From a virus: a stretch of DNA of 64,000 nucleotides. Shown in pieces: positions 29,571 to 37,452 of the stretch. The notes below the pieces were generated by a model. It was given only the letters and a program-made list of their open reading frames with translations, did not search any database and was not told where the DNA came from. Position 1 is the stretch's first letter, and each line of letters opens with the position of its first letter. The DNA lies in IMG/VR virus record IMGVR_UViG_3300025120_014916, positions 62,001 through 126,000 of that record, one strand, 5' to 3'. Made by a program: the position numbers and the translations under genes.

Positions 29571-29883
29571 TTACACAACTAGTTCTGGGTCGTACAAAGT
29601 ATACTTTGCAGTTAATTCTTCGTTGGGCTGTATGTCTTTTATTGTTACTAGAAATAAATAGTCATCATCCTTTAGTATTTTACAGTTTGGCTTATTTGGA
29701 TTGTGATTAAAAAACCCGCCCAGTGGAGTTCTTATGTAATTATTTATTATTTTCAAAGAGCGGGTTAAAAATATGGGTTAATCCTAAATTTGTATTTTTT
29801 TTAATACTTGCTGTTGCAAACAGACCTAATCCGTGGACTTTCGATTCTTTGATTGTTAAAGACGCTGGCAAGGGTTTAAACAT
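29571..29883 (-). pseudogene. SET-domain protein gene broken by a 7-bp tandem duplication
   Basis: Two overlapping frames give the two halves of one small SET domain. Frame A (29883-29740, ATG start directly after the stop of the epimerase gene) encodes 47 residues with ESKVHGLGLFATASIKKNT, the typical SET N-terminal motif. It stops at a TAA lying in the second copy of an AAATAAT tandem repeat (29739-29752). Frame B (29756-29571, only a TTG start) encodes RTPLGGFFNHNPNKPNC and IQPNEELTAKYT, the catalytic NHxxxPNC and GEExxxxY parts. Removing one repeat copy fuses them into a 101-residue protein with the join E-N-N-Y. SET proteins methylate lysines. Either the gene is a fresh pseudogene, a phase-variable gene, or a population/assembly variant. 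Confidence 0.85.
29739..29752 (-). repeat. 7-bp perfect tandem repeat (AAATAAT x2) that breaks the SET frame
   Basis: Minus strand reads AAATAAT twice in a row, preceded by GA and followed by TAC. The extra 7 bases shift the frame and supply the TAA stop. A slipped-strand event is the simplest explanation. Confidence 0.9.
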
Positions 29884-30774
29884 TTAATAACTCATTATTT
29901 TTTCTGATAGTGTGTATTTGGGTGACCATCCTAAATCTTTTATAGTCTCGCTTATATCTGCAAGTGTTTCTTGAACTTCTGCCGGCCGTAAAGGAATTAT
30001 ATCTGTTTTCCCTCCAATCATCTCTGCTATTTCCCACATTGAATGATTTTTTCCTGTTCCGACGTTATAGACGTTAAATGGGATATCAACAGTTGATGAT
30101 CTCATTGCAAGAATATTTGCTTCCACTACATCTTCGATATATGTAAAATCTCTTCTTTGTGTCCCGGGTGCAACTATGGTCATAAATTTATTATTCTTGC
30201 TTTGACGTTTAAATAAACCAATTACTGGAGCGTATTCTCCCTTGATAGGCTCTCTCGGCCCGTATACATTAAAGTATCTTAAAGTTATGCTTGGTACCCC
30301 GTAAAGCTGGTTATAAAGTTTACAAATTTGTTCACCCATCCATTTTGACATTGAATATGGGTTGAGGCAGTCTGCAGGCATATTGGGTGCAAACGGAATT
30401 GAATTCTGGTGACCATAAAGTGAAGAGGTACCTGAATATATTACTCTTTTTACAGAATGCAATCTGGACCATTCTAGGACCCTCTGCGTGCCTACTACGT
30501 TAACCTCGAAACACTCATTAGGCGCACCAATAGTTGGTTGGATGCGGCTTCTTGCTGCTAGATGAAAGACATAATCAACTGACTTGAAAATGTCGTTGCA
30601 GTCATCTTTAGATATATCTTTTTGCCAATATGTTACTTGATCATTATAATAAAATCTCTCATTTTCTTGTGCAGACAAGTCATCTATCACAACTACCTCG
30701 CAACCAATCAAAATAAGCTTATCTACTATATGGCTACCTATAAATCCGCAACCGCCTGTTACTAAACATTTCAT
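29884..30774 (-). CDS. NAD-dependent nucleotide-sugar epimerase/dehydratase (extended SDR)
   Basis: 296 residues with the Rossmann glycine motif G7-x-x-G10-x-x-G13 (TGGCGFIGSH), the acidic D31-D32 that selects NAD, the active-site SGTSSLYG and catalytic Tyr140-x3-Lys144 (NPYSMSK). This is the UDP-glucose 4-epimerase/UDP-GlcNAc epimerase/dehydratase group; exact substrate cannot be read. It would supply an activated sugar for the glycosyltransferases nearby. It lies 28 bases after the UDP-sugar dehydrogenase gene and ends immediately before the broken SET gene. Confidence 0.9.
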   Translation of the reverse strand: MKCLVTGGCGFIGSHIVDKLILIGCEVVVIDDLSAQENERFYYNDQVTYWQKDISKDDCNDIFKSVDYVFHLAARSRIQPTIGAPNECFEVNVVGTQRVLEWSRLHSVKRVIYSGTSSLYGHQNSIPFAPNMPADCLNPYSMSKWMGEQICKLYNQLYGVPSITLRYFNVYGPREPIKGEYAPVIGLFKRQSKNNKFMTIVAPGTQRRDFTYIEDVVEANILAMRSSTVDIPFNVYNVGTGKNHSMWEIAEMIGGKTDIIPLRPAEVQETLADISETIKDLGWSPKYTLSEKIMSY

Positions 30775-30802
30775 AATTAACCTACCTGCTATAATCTAAT
30801 TT

Positions 30803-31660
30803 TTATTTTTTATTTGTACTCACTGCACCCGGGATGTCATACCAGTCTAGATCCTGTCTAACCTGTTTATTCTTTTCCCAAGCACCTTTCATAACATCAG
30901 GTGAAACGCCAAGCTCTTCTGCCTTTTTAATCATTGCATTTAGATCTTTAGGGAAGCATTTACCACCAAAGCCAAAGTCACCATCATGGCCCGGGACATC
31001 AATATGAGAGTTCCCAATTCTACCATCTGTTATAAATCCTTCAAGCGCTTTATCCCAGTCTCCACTAATAGCTTTACAAACTTGGTACATTTCATTCATA
31101 AAAGAAACTTTCGTGGCAAAAAAACAATTTGCCATGTATTTAATTAACTGTGCAGTTCCAAAATCTGTTTTTATGATGTTTGTATGTGGGAACCTTAATC
31201 TATATAAGTCTTCAACTTTTTGCAAAGATTTTTTATTATTACTGCCTAAAACAATTCTTGCAGTATTTATAAAGTCTAGTCTTGCTTTTCGCTCAGTTAG
31301 AAATTCAGGATTGAAGACAAAATTCATGTCCGGGTATTTCGCTGCTAAACGTTCAGTCGTTCCAGGAACGACTGTTGATTTGATTACTAGTACTTGATCT
31401 TTACGCCTATGCGTAAGCGGATAGTTGTTCATTATTTCATCAACAACACCCTCGACAATTGAAAGATCGCATTCTCCTGACTCGAACATCGGTGTTGGTA
31501 CGCAAATAAATACAACGTCTGAGTGTAAAATCAATTCACATAAGCTATGTGTAGACCGCTTTGGGTCTTTGTCATGTATCATTATATCATCTGAATGGAG
31601 CATGAAGCCGTGTATTATTGCGGAGCCTACAAACCCGTTACCTATTATTCCAATTTTCAT
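30803..31660 (-). CDS. UDP-glucose/GDP-mannose dehydrogenase family, short form
   Basis: 285 residues. N-terminal NAD-binding G7-x-G9-x-x-G12 (GIIGNGFVGSAI), the family motif CVPTP, then TVVPGTTERLA, NPEFLTERKA and the catalytic cysteine loop GFGGKCFPKDLNAM with Cys235. These enzymes oxidise the C6 hydroxyl of a UDP- or GDP-sugar to a uronic acid. Bacterial members are about 390-450 residues; the C-terminal UDP-binding domain is missing here, ending in a Lys-rich tail. This short form could have altered substrate binding. It sits beside the epimerase gene, so the pair may make a uronic acid donor. Confidence 0.88.
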   Translation of the reverse strand: MKIGIIGNGFVGSAIIHGFMLHSDDIMIHDKDPKRSTHSLCELILHSDVVFICVPTPMFESGECDLSIVEGVVDEIMNNYPLTHRRKDQVLVIKSTVVPGTTERLAAKYPDMNFVFNPEFLTERKARLDFINTARIVLGSNNKKSLQKVEDLYRLRFPHTNIIKTDFGTAQLIKYMANCFFATKVSFMNEMYQVCKAISGDWDKALEGFITDGRIGNSHIDVPGHDGDFGFGGKCFPKDLNAMIKKAEELGVSPDVMKGAWEKNKQVRQDLDWYDIPGAVSTNKK

Positions 31661-31673
31661 AATCTAACCTTTT

Positions 31674-32267
31674 TTATTTTTGAGCAATTATTGTACTGTT
31701 GACATAGTAAGCATTTTCTGATATTACGTTTCCGCTAAAGATAGATTTAACCATGTCATTAGGTAGGTATTGAATCTTTTTAAACTCTTCACTTCTTCTA
31801 TCAGTTGGATTGTTGATCATGTGTATCATCATCTTATAATTACCTGTTTTTTCTTTTAACAGTATTTTTGAAAATTTTTCAACTAAAACTGCTAAACCCT
31901 CTGTTGTAAATCGCCAAAAGTCGGTAGGGTGTGGGTGTTCTTGGTAGAAAAAGGGTGAAGTTATTATAATTATACCACCCGGCTTAAGCACACGATAAGC
32001 TTCGTCTACGCATATCCATGGCTTTCTAACATGTTCTAAAACCTGGTCAAAAGCAACACAATCGTATTCGTCGTCTTTATACGGTAGTTTATGAGCATCA
32101 ACTTCAGGATAATCAGCTCTTGTTACGTTTTTATAGAAATTTGACCAATGAGGTGTATGACCACTAATTTCTAAAATTTTTTCATTTTTAATCGTACTGT
32201 CGCTTGCAATAATATTGCTTAAAAATTGCTGCGTTTTTACAAGATACTCTATTCTTGTGCATTTCAT
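31674..32267 (-). CDS. Class I SAM-dependent methyltransferase (197 aa)
   Basis: Methyltransf_11 pattern: motif I region near EKILEISGHTPHW is degenerate, while the later strands DEYDCVAFDQVLEHV and YRVLKPGGIIIITSPF are canonical. A PHPTDFWRFT segment follows, seen in sugar and small-molecule methyltransferases of polysaccharide loci. Likely methylates a sugar or glycan in the pathway encoded around it. It is coupled in the same operon as the UDP-sugar dehydrogenase. Confidence 0.8.
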   Translation of the reverse strand: MKCTRIEYLVKTQQFLSNIIASDSTIKNEKILEISGHTPHWSNFYKNVTRADYPEVDAHKLPYKDDEYDCVAFDQVLEHVRKPWICVDEAYRVLKPGGIIIITSPFFYQEHPHPTDFWRFTTEGLAVLVEKFSKILLKEKTGNYKMMIHMINNPTDRRSEEFKKIQYLPNDMVKSIFSGNVISENAYYVNSTIIAQK

Positions 32268-32281
32268 TACATTTCCTTTTT

Positions 32282-33040
32282 TTAAATTTTTGCTTTTTCA
32301 ATCTCACCAAATACGCTTAGATATTTTGTGTGGAAAAATTGTAAATTTTCTATCGGCATTGTTTTATCATCTAGAAATCTAAAATCATTGTATTTAAAAC
32401 AATCATCATTACCCATATTGTTCATTTTTTCATTGTTATAAAAATTAATTGCGTAAGCTGCTATTTTGCGTATATCATCATCATTAAAATTAAATAAATT
32501 TGCATGACCCCTGTTGATCCTGTTTATGATAACATTACAAATTTTACTCGGGTATTGCTCAAAATCATGAAGATTTGTTACAACATCATACGTTTTCCAT
32601 GAAGCATCCTTTCTTTTGTTTGTGAATAAAGAAATAAAATCAGACTCAGGTTTTTTTGAGTTCGGTACAACGATATTCTTAAAAGCGTCTACTAATTCTT
32701 TTTTGTATATAACGGGTGTTCCGCCTCTATATTTTTTCATTAAACAGTCATAGTATAACCCTTCAGAGCATAAAACATGTTTATCATTAATTGTTAAATC
32801 GACTAATGTATCGAGTCCTTTATAGACTAATCGATCAGCGTCAGATCTAATTACAAGATCATAGTTTTCTAAATTTTCAATACAGTATTTTCTAAACTTA
32901 TCTAATTTTTGATAAAAAGAAATACTTTCGTTATCAACAACAATGTCATTGTAGCCTAACTTTTCAAAACAGTATCTTGACAATTCTTTTGTTCTTTCAT
33001 CTAGTGATGTTATATAAATCAAGCATTTCTTTTTATTCAT
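32282..33040 (-). CDS. Probable GT-A type glycosyltransferase or sugar-processing enzyme (252 aa)
   Basis: No exact family recognised. The stretch YDLVIRSDADRLVYKGLDTL contains an acidic D-x-D pair after a hydrophobic strand, as in GT-A glycosyltransferases that bind a metal and a nucleotide-sugar. It overlaps the neighbouring methyltransferase gene by 8 bases and lies inside the glycan island, which supports but does not prove a role in glycan assembly. Confidence 0.6.
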   Translation of the reverse strand: MNKKKCLIYITSLDERTKELSRYCFEKLGYNDIVVDNESISFYQKLDKFRKYCIENLENYDLVIRSDADRLVYKGLDTLVDLTINDKHVLCSEGLYYDCLMKKYRGGTPVIYKKELVDAFKNIVVPNSKKPESDFISLFTNKRKDASWKTYDVVTNLHDFEQYPSKICNVIINRINRGHANLFNFNDDDIRKIAAYAINFYNNEKMNNMGNDDCFKYNDFRFLDDKTMPIENLQFFHTKYLSVFGEIEKAKI

Positions 33041-33947
33041 TTGACAACCTCATAATTAAAGTGTCACACATCCCAAGCGAAGCCAGCTTATTACCGTATG
33101 CCTCATTTAGATTATCACTGTTTAAAAAGTCGTAAACTTTGTGACCATTTGGTTTGTTTTTTTGTAGCCAATGTATGTGATTTGATGGTGGAAATCTTTG
33201 GATTTGTTTTACATAGTCGACTTTGTAACCTGCTTTTTCTCCAATAACTCTTAAACTTTTCTGACTGTAATAATACAGATGGCACGTCCAAAAATACCAG
33301 TCTCTAAAATCTTGAATGTCATATAAATCAAGTAGTGCGTCATTAATGTTGGGCACTTCAATAATTATTTTACCACAATCTTTTAAATTTTTTTTAAGCT
33401 TTTTCAATTCTGATATTGGGTCTTTAATGTGTTCCATAACATGAAAACATGTTATGAAATCAAATTTTTTACTCACCCTGTCTAGACTATGATGAATCGG
33501 TATGTCAAGATCTACAAAGCTATTTTTTAAGTAGTGTATTAGATGAGTGTCAGGTTCAACCCCCACTACTGAGTTACAAAATTGATTAATCTTATTTATA
33601 AAGCCACCAGCGCCGCAACCGTAGTCCAATACAGACTTGTTTGCGACACTATTGACGAGCATGTTTTTTCTTCGTTCGTCGTCAAAATTTGCATTCTTTT
33701 TCCAAGATTCGAATTTTTCAAAATTAGTAATTTGTTGCTTGCTTAAAAACCTATCATTTTTTAGCATTTTTGAGTTTTCGTAAAAGTCGCCCTCAATAAT
33801 GTGATCGTGGTGTGACAAGAATACAAAATCGCAATCATTACATTTTAAAATTTTAAAGTCTAATTCGGGTTTTACATCGACGTCTCTTATTTTAGTTGGA
33901 ATGCACGCAATGTTCATTGATTCACACAAATAACATTTTTTAATCAT
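33033..33947 (-). CDS. SAM-dependent methyltransferase with N-terminal zinc-binding site (304 aa)
   Basis: N-terminus carries two Cys pairs (CYLCES and CNDC) like the zinc-binding part of sugar C-methyltransferase-related proteins. The SAM motif I is VLDYGCGAGGFI, followed by VVGVEPD, and the later FDFITCFHVMEHIKDP and IIIEVPN strands complete a class I fold. No C-terminal transferase domain as in full C-methyltransferases is apparent. It is translationally coupled to both neighbours by 8-base overlaps, placing it in the CMP-sugar pathway operon. Likely modifies a sugar or its nucleotide derivative. Confidence 0.82.
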   Translation of the reverse strand: MIKKCYLCESMNIACIPTKIRDVDVKPELDFKILKCNDCDFVFLSHHDHIIEGDFYENSKMLKNDRFLSKQQITNFEKFESWKKNANFDDERRKNMLVNSVANKSVLDYGCGAGGFINKINQFCNSVVGVEPDTHLIHYLKNSFVDLDIPIHHSLDRVSKKFDFITCFHVMEHIKDPISELKKLKKNLKDCGKIIIEVPNINDALLDLYDIQDFRDWYFWTCHLYYYSQKSLRVIGEKAGYKVDYVKQIQRFPPSNHIHWLQKNKPNGHKVYDFLNSDNLNEAYGNKLASLGMCDTLIMRLSNE

Positions 33948-34611
33948 TTCTATTTTCCTTTCTGTTTAAAGATTGACGTAACAACATTTCAGCATACTCA
34001 AAATCATCTTTATCGTCGATATCGATTGACTCGAAATTATTTAGTATAATTGTCTTACAATTGTCTGATGTTCTTGCGTTAGAATCTAATACACAGTTCT
34101 TGTAACCGTATATTCCGGATGTTTCAACAAGCACAGGTAAAAGATCCTGTGTCTTAGGTCTAGGTAAAGAAAAATTGATTTTTTCATCATTGAACCAGCA
34201 AAAAGTTTTAATTTTACTCACAGAAGCTACTGATTCGAAGTTATCTTTACACAGAAAGTCTATTGAGCGTTGGTAACTTGAGAGTTTTATAAACGGAGAC
34301 GTGCAGTGAGTTAAAATGTAATTATCAGCAGGAATAATTTTTCTAAACTCCTTGTATATCTGGATTCCTAAAACATCATCATGATCAAATCTTTTATCTC
34401 TGTCTAAAAAAAATATATTTTTACTGTCAAAGTCTATCTTTTTCTTAAGAAGTTCACAATCGCTTGAGAAAACATAAACAGGAACATCTAATTTGTCAAG
34501 TGTTTCCAAGCTCCAGCAAAATAATGGTCGACCTAATAAATTTTTAATGCTTTTATTCTTAAGCCTAGTTGAGTTTATTTTTATTGGCATTAAAAATACT
34601 AGATCTTTCAT
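33940..34611 (-). CDS. CMP-sugar synthetase (NeuA/KdsB-type cytidylyltransferase)
   Basis: 223 residues. N-terminal nucleotide-binding motif MPIKINSTRLKNKSIKNL matches the I-P-x-R-x-x-S-x-R-x-x-x-K-N signature in spacing. HCTSPF corresponds to the QPTSP loop, and FESIDIDDKDDFEYAE is the conserved C-terminal helix motif of CMP-sialate synthetases. The reaction couples CTP to a 3-deoxy-ulosonic acid. Because the neighbouring genes make Kdo-8-phosphate, the substrate is most likely Kdo or a close relative, although the sequence resembles the sialic acid branch more than KdsB. It overlaps the isomerase gene by 4 bases. Confidence 0.82.
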   Translation of the reverse strand: MKDLVFLMPIKINSTRLKNKSIKNLLGRPLFCWSLETLDKLDVPVYVFSSDCELLKKKIDFDSKNIFFLDRDKRFDHDDVLGIQIYKEFRKIIPADNYILTHCTSPFIKLSSYQRSIDFLCKDNFESVASVSKIKTFCWFNDEKINFSLPRPKTQDLLPVLVETSGIYGYKNCVLDSNARTSDNCKTIILNNFESIDIDDKDDFEYAEMLLRQSLNRKENRND

Positions 34612-35183
34612 TTATTCCGCTCCCTATCCTTAATAATTTTTTTACCAATTGAACCTGCAGGGTGGTTTCTTTGGTAGTCTTGTATTGAACATTTTCTTCT
34701 TATAACTGTCTCGCATAATATACCGTGTAAGCATATCATGTACAATGTAGTTGACATCATGGGCGCGTATCCAAACGGTGAAGATTCTCTTTCTACAGGG
34801 ATGTGAATATTGTTTTTACACATCTTTGTTAAAGAAGACTTTTCATCGCTCGTAACAGATACAGTTTCCCATTTTTTGAAATATTTAGCGACGTCGATTG
34901 TTTCTTTTGTTTCTCCTGACTTAGAAACAAAAACAAGTAAGTCACCTTCTTTGATCAACCCAGCATCTCCGTGAAAAGCATGACACACGTCTAAATCATG
35001 CCAGTCTAGGCTGTAAGATCTAGCTGTGTATACTATTTTTCTGCATGCAAAAGCACTTTTACCCATCGTGCAGAATATTACTCTGCTATAATTACAAAAT
35101 ATATCAATTGAACTTTTAATTTCACGATAACTAGGGATATTACTTACTGAGTGTATTGCCTCGCTTAAATGTTGATCGTACAT
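34608..35183 (-). CDS. kdsD: Arabinose-5-phosphate isomerase (KdsD-like, SIS domain only)
   Basis: 191 residues with the SIS core: GKSAFACRK at the N-terminal phosphosugar loop, VCHAFHGDAG matching the KdsD/KpsF HGDxG site, SKSGET (residues 87-92) and HPAGSIGKK at the C-terminus, equivalent to HPGGxLGxx. It would interconvert ribulose-5-phosphate and arabinose-5-phosphate, the entry step of Kdo synthesis. Typical bacterial KdsD is about 325 residues with a tandem CBS pair; both CBS domains are absent here. It overlaps the CMP-sugar synthetase gene by four bases and follows KdsA by one base. Confidence 0.85.
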   Translation of the reverse strand: MYDQHLSEAIHSVSNIPSYREIKSSIDIFCNYSRVIFCTMGKSAFACRKIVYTARSYSLDWHDLDVCHAFHGDAGLIKEGDLLVFVSKSGETKETIDVAKYFKKWETVSVTSDEKSSLTKMCKNNIHIPVERESSPFGYAPMMSTTLYMICLHGILCETVIRRKCSIQDYQRNHPAGSIGKKIIKDRERNK

Positions 35184-35184
35184 T

Positions 35185-35970
35185 TTAGTTCACCGCTTTT
35201 TTTATCTTTACACATTTTTTAATTATTTTTTCAATATTTGACATGTCAAGCATAGACATGCTATCGCTTAATGCTGAATTGGGGTCTGGGTGTGTTTCTA
35301 TGAAAAGACCATCTGCACCTGCTGCAATTGCTGCATAACACATTGTCGATATTAACTCAGGATCGCCACCGGTGATACCATCGCTTCTATTTGGCTTCTG
35401 CAAACTATGTGTGCAATCAACAATAACATTGCTACAATATTTTTTAATTTTCGGTATGTTTGTAACGTCAACAATTAAGTCTGAGTAGCCAAACGTATTA
35501 CCTCTTTCTGTTATGAAAATCTTGTCTTTACCTGCTTTTTTTACTTTTTCATAGGCATACTTCATTGTTATGTGAGAAGCAAATTGACCTTTTTTTATAT
35601 TAATTGATAAACCTGAATTTGCTGCTGCTAATAACAATTCTGTCTGTCTGCATAAAAATGCAGGAATCTGGACGTGACTGACATAGTCTTTGACAATATC
35701 TACATCTTTGCATTCGTGTATATCAGTGATGACAGGCAAATCAAATTTTCCGCTTACTTCTTTTAGAATATTAAGCGCTTCTTCATCACCTATACCCGTA
35801 AATGAATTAATTTTTGTCCTATTTGCTTTTTTATATGAAGCCTTAAAGATTAATTCAATATTATTTTCATTGCAAATTCTTTTTAAGTGTTCTGCTATTT
35901 TAAAGACAGTGTTTTTGCTTTCAATAACGCACGGGCCGGCAATTAGTTTAAAGTTGTACTTATTTTTCAT
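35185..35970 (-). CDS. kdsA: 3-deoxy-8-phosphooctulonate synthase (KdsA)
   Basis: 261 residues, close to family size (about 270-280). Landmarks in order: LIAGPCVIES, KASYKKANRTKI, FLCRQTELL, KKGQFASH, ITERGNTFGY, VDCTHSLQKPN and ETHPDPNSALSD. These are Kdo-8-P synthase rather than NeuB hallmarks. The Cys in AGPC (residue 14) is the position used by metal-dependent class II enzymes (E. coli has Asn). It condenses phosphoenolpyruvate with arabinose-5-phosphate. It is in an operon with the isomerase, a HAD phosphatase and a CMP-sugar synthetase. Confidence 0.93.
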   Translation of the reverse strand: MKNKYNFKLIAGPCVIESKNTVFKIAEHLKRICNENNIELIFKASYKKANRTKINSFTGIGDEEALNILKEVSGKFDLPVITDIHECKDVDIVKDYVSHVQIPAFLCRQTELLLAAANSGLSINIKKGQFASHITMKYAYEKVKKAGKDKIFITERGNTFGYSDLIVDVTNIPKIKKYCSNVIVDCTHSLQKPNRSDGITGGDPELISTMCYAAIAAGADGLFIETHPDPNSALSDSMSMLDMSNIEKIIKKCVKIKKAVN

Positions 35971-35973
35971 CTT

Positions 35974-36294
35974 TTATAAATCCTTTATTAGTGCTAATAA
36001 ATCTTTATTTTTTCCTTTTTCCCATCTAAAGCCTCTATCATCAACAAACAAATCGCAGTTAATCTTATTCATAACCAAACCAGTATAATTCAAACCGGCT
36101 TCTTTAAGAAAATTATCTGTGTATTTAAAGTGTTTAAAGTGTCTGGCAGTAAAAATGTATATTTCATGACCTTTTTCATATAAGTCATTTACCAAATTAA
36201 TCATATCAGGGTACAGAAAAGAATCTTTGTAATTCTTTTCCGGAGAACCTTGTGATGCTAACGTATTATCTAAATCAAAAGCTATTCTTATCAT
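35974..36294 (-). CDS. Small HAD-family phosphatase (candidate Kdo-8-P phosphatase)
   Basis: 106 residues. HAD motifs are all visible: Asp7-x-Asp9 (AFDLDNT), Thr49 in IFTARH, Lys77, and Asp85-Asp86 in DLFVDDRGFRW. At this size it lacks a cap domain and could be compared with KdsC, which is about 170-190 residues. Sequence alone does not say KdsC; it resembles other cap-less HAD enzymes of capsule loci. Its place three bases before kdsA in the transcript makes dephosphorylation of Kdo-8-phosphate the obvious hypothesis. Confidence 0.75.
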   Translation of the reverse strand: MIRIAFDLDNTLASQGSPEKNYKDSFLYPDMINLVNDLYEKGHEIYIFTARHFKHFKYTDNFLKEAGLNYTGLVMNKINCDLFVDDRGFRWEKGKNKDLLALIKDL

Positions 36295-36300
36295 GTTAAC

Positions 36301-36309
36301 ATTATACTT
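36301..36309 (-). promoter_or_regulatory. Promoter-like box AAGTATAAT
   Basis: Minus-strand box in the 39-base gap upstream of the HAD gene. The last base of the TATAAT lies only seven bases before the ATG, so a transcript would start at or next to the start codon (leaderless) unless the box acts otherwise. Same core as in other gaps. Confidence 0.35.
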
Positions 36310-36333
36310 TTCTTTATCTAAATGTACATTAAT

Positions 36334-37452
36334 TTAAATTATTTTATTTTCTACCAAGTAGTTTATAATATTTTTATCAGCTTCTATTTCTATTTTGTGC
36401 TTATAGTCTTTATTCTTGCTAGGTCTATCTTTAATTGATGTTATTTTTTCTTTTATTTCATCAATTCCACTAGTTACAATTGTTACTTTTCCGGAAAGCT
36501 CTTGTTTAAGCGTATCAATTGCAAACTTATTGTGATTATTTGATTGGTCTGAGTTGTATACGATTATGTTTTCTGCGTTTTTTATGTAAGCACTGTCAAC
36601 AAAAGAAGATGTTATACCTAAAAGTAAAATTAAATGTGATTCTTTAAACATTGTCATCATAGCACTGGGGAAAAATAGATCTCTTTCTATTACTATGTCA
36701 GGTTTTGCATCGATAGCAAGCTTGTGAAGTACTGTATGACTTTCGTTGAACGGGTATCCTTTTTCTCTTCTTTTCCAAACTACTGTATATCCCGCTTGTT
36801 TTAAAAAAATTATAATCTCTTGAATGTTATTTACAAGAGTACTTTCATCTTCTTCTTTCCTGAACCATCTTTCAGGTATAAAACATACTTTTTTACTACT
36901 GATATCTTTTATTAGCTTTTCTGTATTGCTATTATTGTTATATTTAAACTGACTAAGCCTAGTATTGCCCAAGTATAAACAGTTTTGCACTTTATTTTTA
37001 AACAAGAAGTCTTCATCAATCTTATAACGTGCAATATTTAAAATAATTTTATTTTTATATGGGCTTCTATGAAAAGTTTGTATTGCATCGTAACTCCAAG
37101 TAAAATGTATTATTTTATCAGGAACCTTAGGTATCCAAGTAGGATATTTATGCCAAACACCTTGAATAAATGCCACGTTAGGTTTTCTTTTGTCAAAAAT
37201 ATTTTCAAATTTTATTTTATCATTTTGACCAAAAAAATCAATATCAGATTCGGGTATTACTATATTATTTTTAGCAAGTGTATCTTTGATGAAATTAATT
37301 ATTTCATTTTTTTCATAATAATAGAATTGTCTTTTTTTACTTAAACAATCAAAAATGCATATCCAGGGTTTATATCCCTTATTTATTGATTCTATTAATG
37401 TTGTAAACATATCTTGGAAATCAACGATTCCTGTGAAGTAAAATGCTATCAT
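36334..37452 (-). CDS. Putative GT-B type glycosyltransferase (372 aa)
   Basis: No confident family. The chain has an N-terminal segment starting MIAFYFTGIVDFQDMFTTLI and a C-terminal half with KPDIVIERDLFFPSAMMTMF and then SHLILLLGITSSFVDSAY, the layout of CDP-glycerol/UDP-sugar-using GT-B enzymes in which a late strand is followed by a serine-rich loop. It is the first gene upstream of the Kdo operon (39-base gap), overlapping the methyltransferase gene by 4 bases. A role as transferase for the CMP-Kdo made next door is possible but speculative. Confidence 0.55.
   Translation of the reverse strand: MIAFYFTGIVDFQDMFTTLIESINKGYKPWICIFDCLSKKRQFYYYEKNEIINFIKDTLAKNNIVIPESDIDFFGQNDKIKFENIFDKRKPNVAFIQGVWHKYPTWIPKVPDKIIHFTWSYDAIQTFHRSPYKNKIILNIARYKIDEDFLFKNKVQNCLYLGNTRLSQFKYNNNSNTEKLIKDISSKKVCFIPERWFRKEEDESTLVNNIQEIIIFLKQAGYTVVWKRREKGYPFNESHTVLHKLAIDAKPDIVIERDLFFPSAMMTMFKESHLILLLGITSSFVDSAYIKNAENIIVYNSDQSNNHNKFAIDTLKQELSGKVTIVTSGIDEIKEKITSIKDRPSKNKDYKHKIEIEADKNIINYLVENKII

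Noticed and set aside
29571-29756. Reading the 61-residue frame B as a complete small gene
   Set aside because: It has only a TTG start, no ribosome binding site, and begins in the middle of a SET domain whose first half is in the frame immediately upstream.
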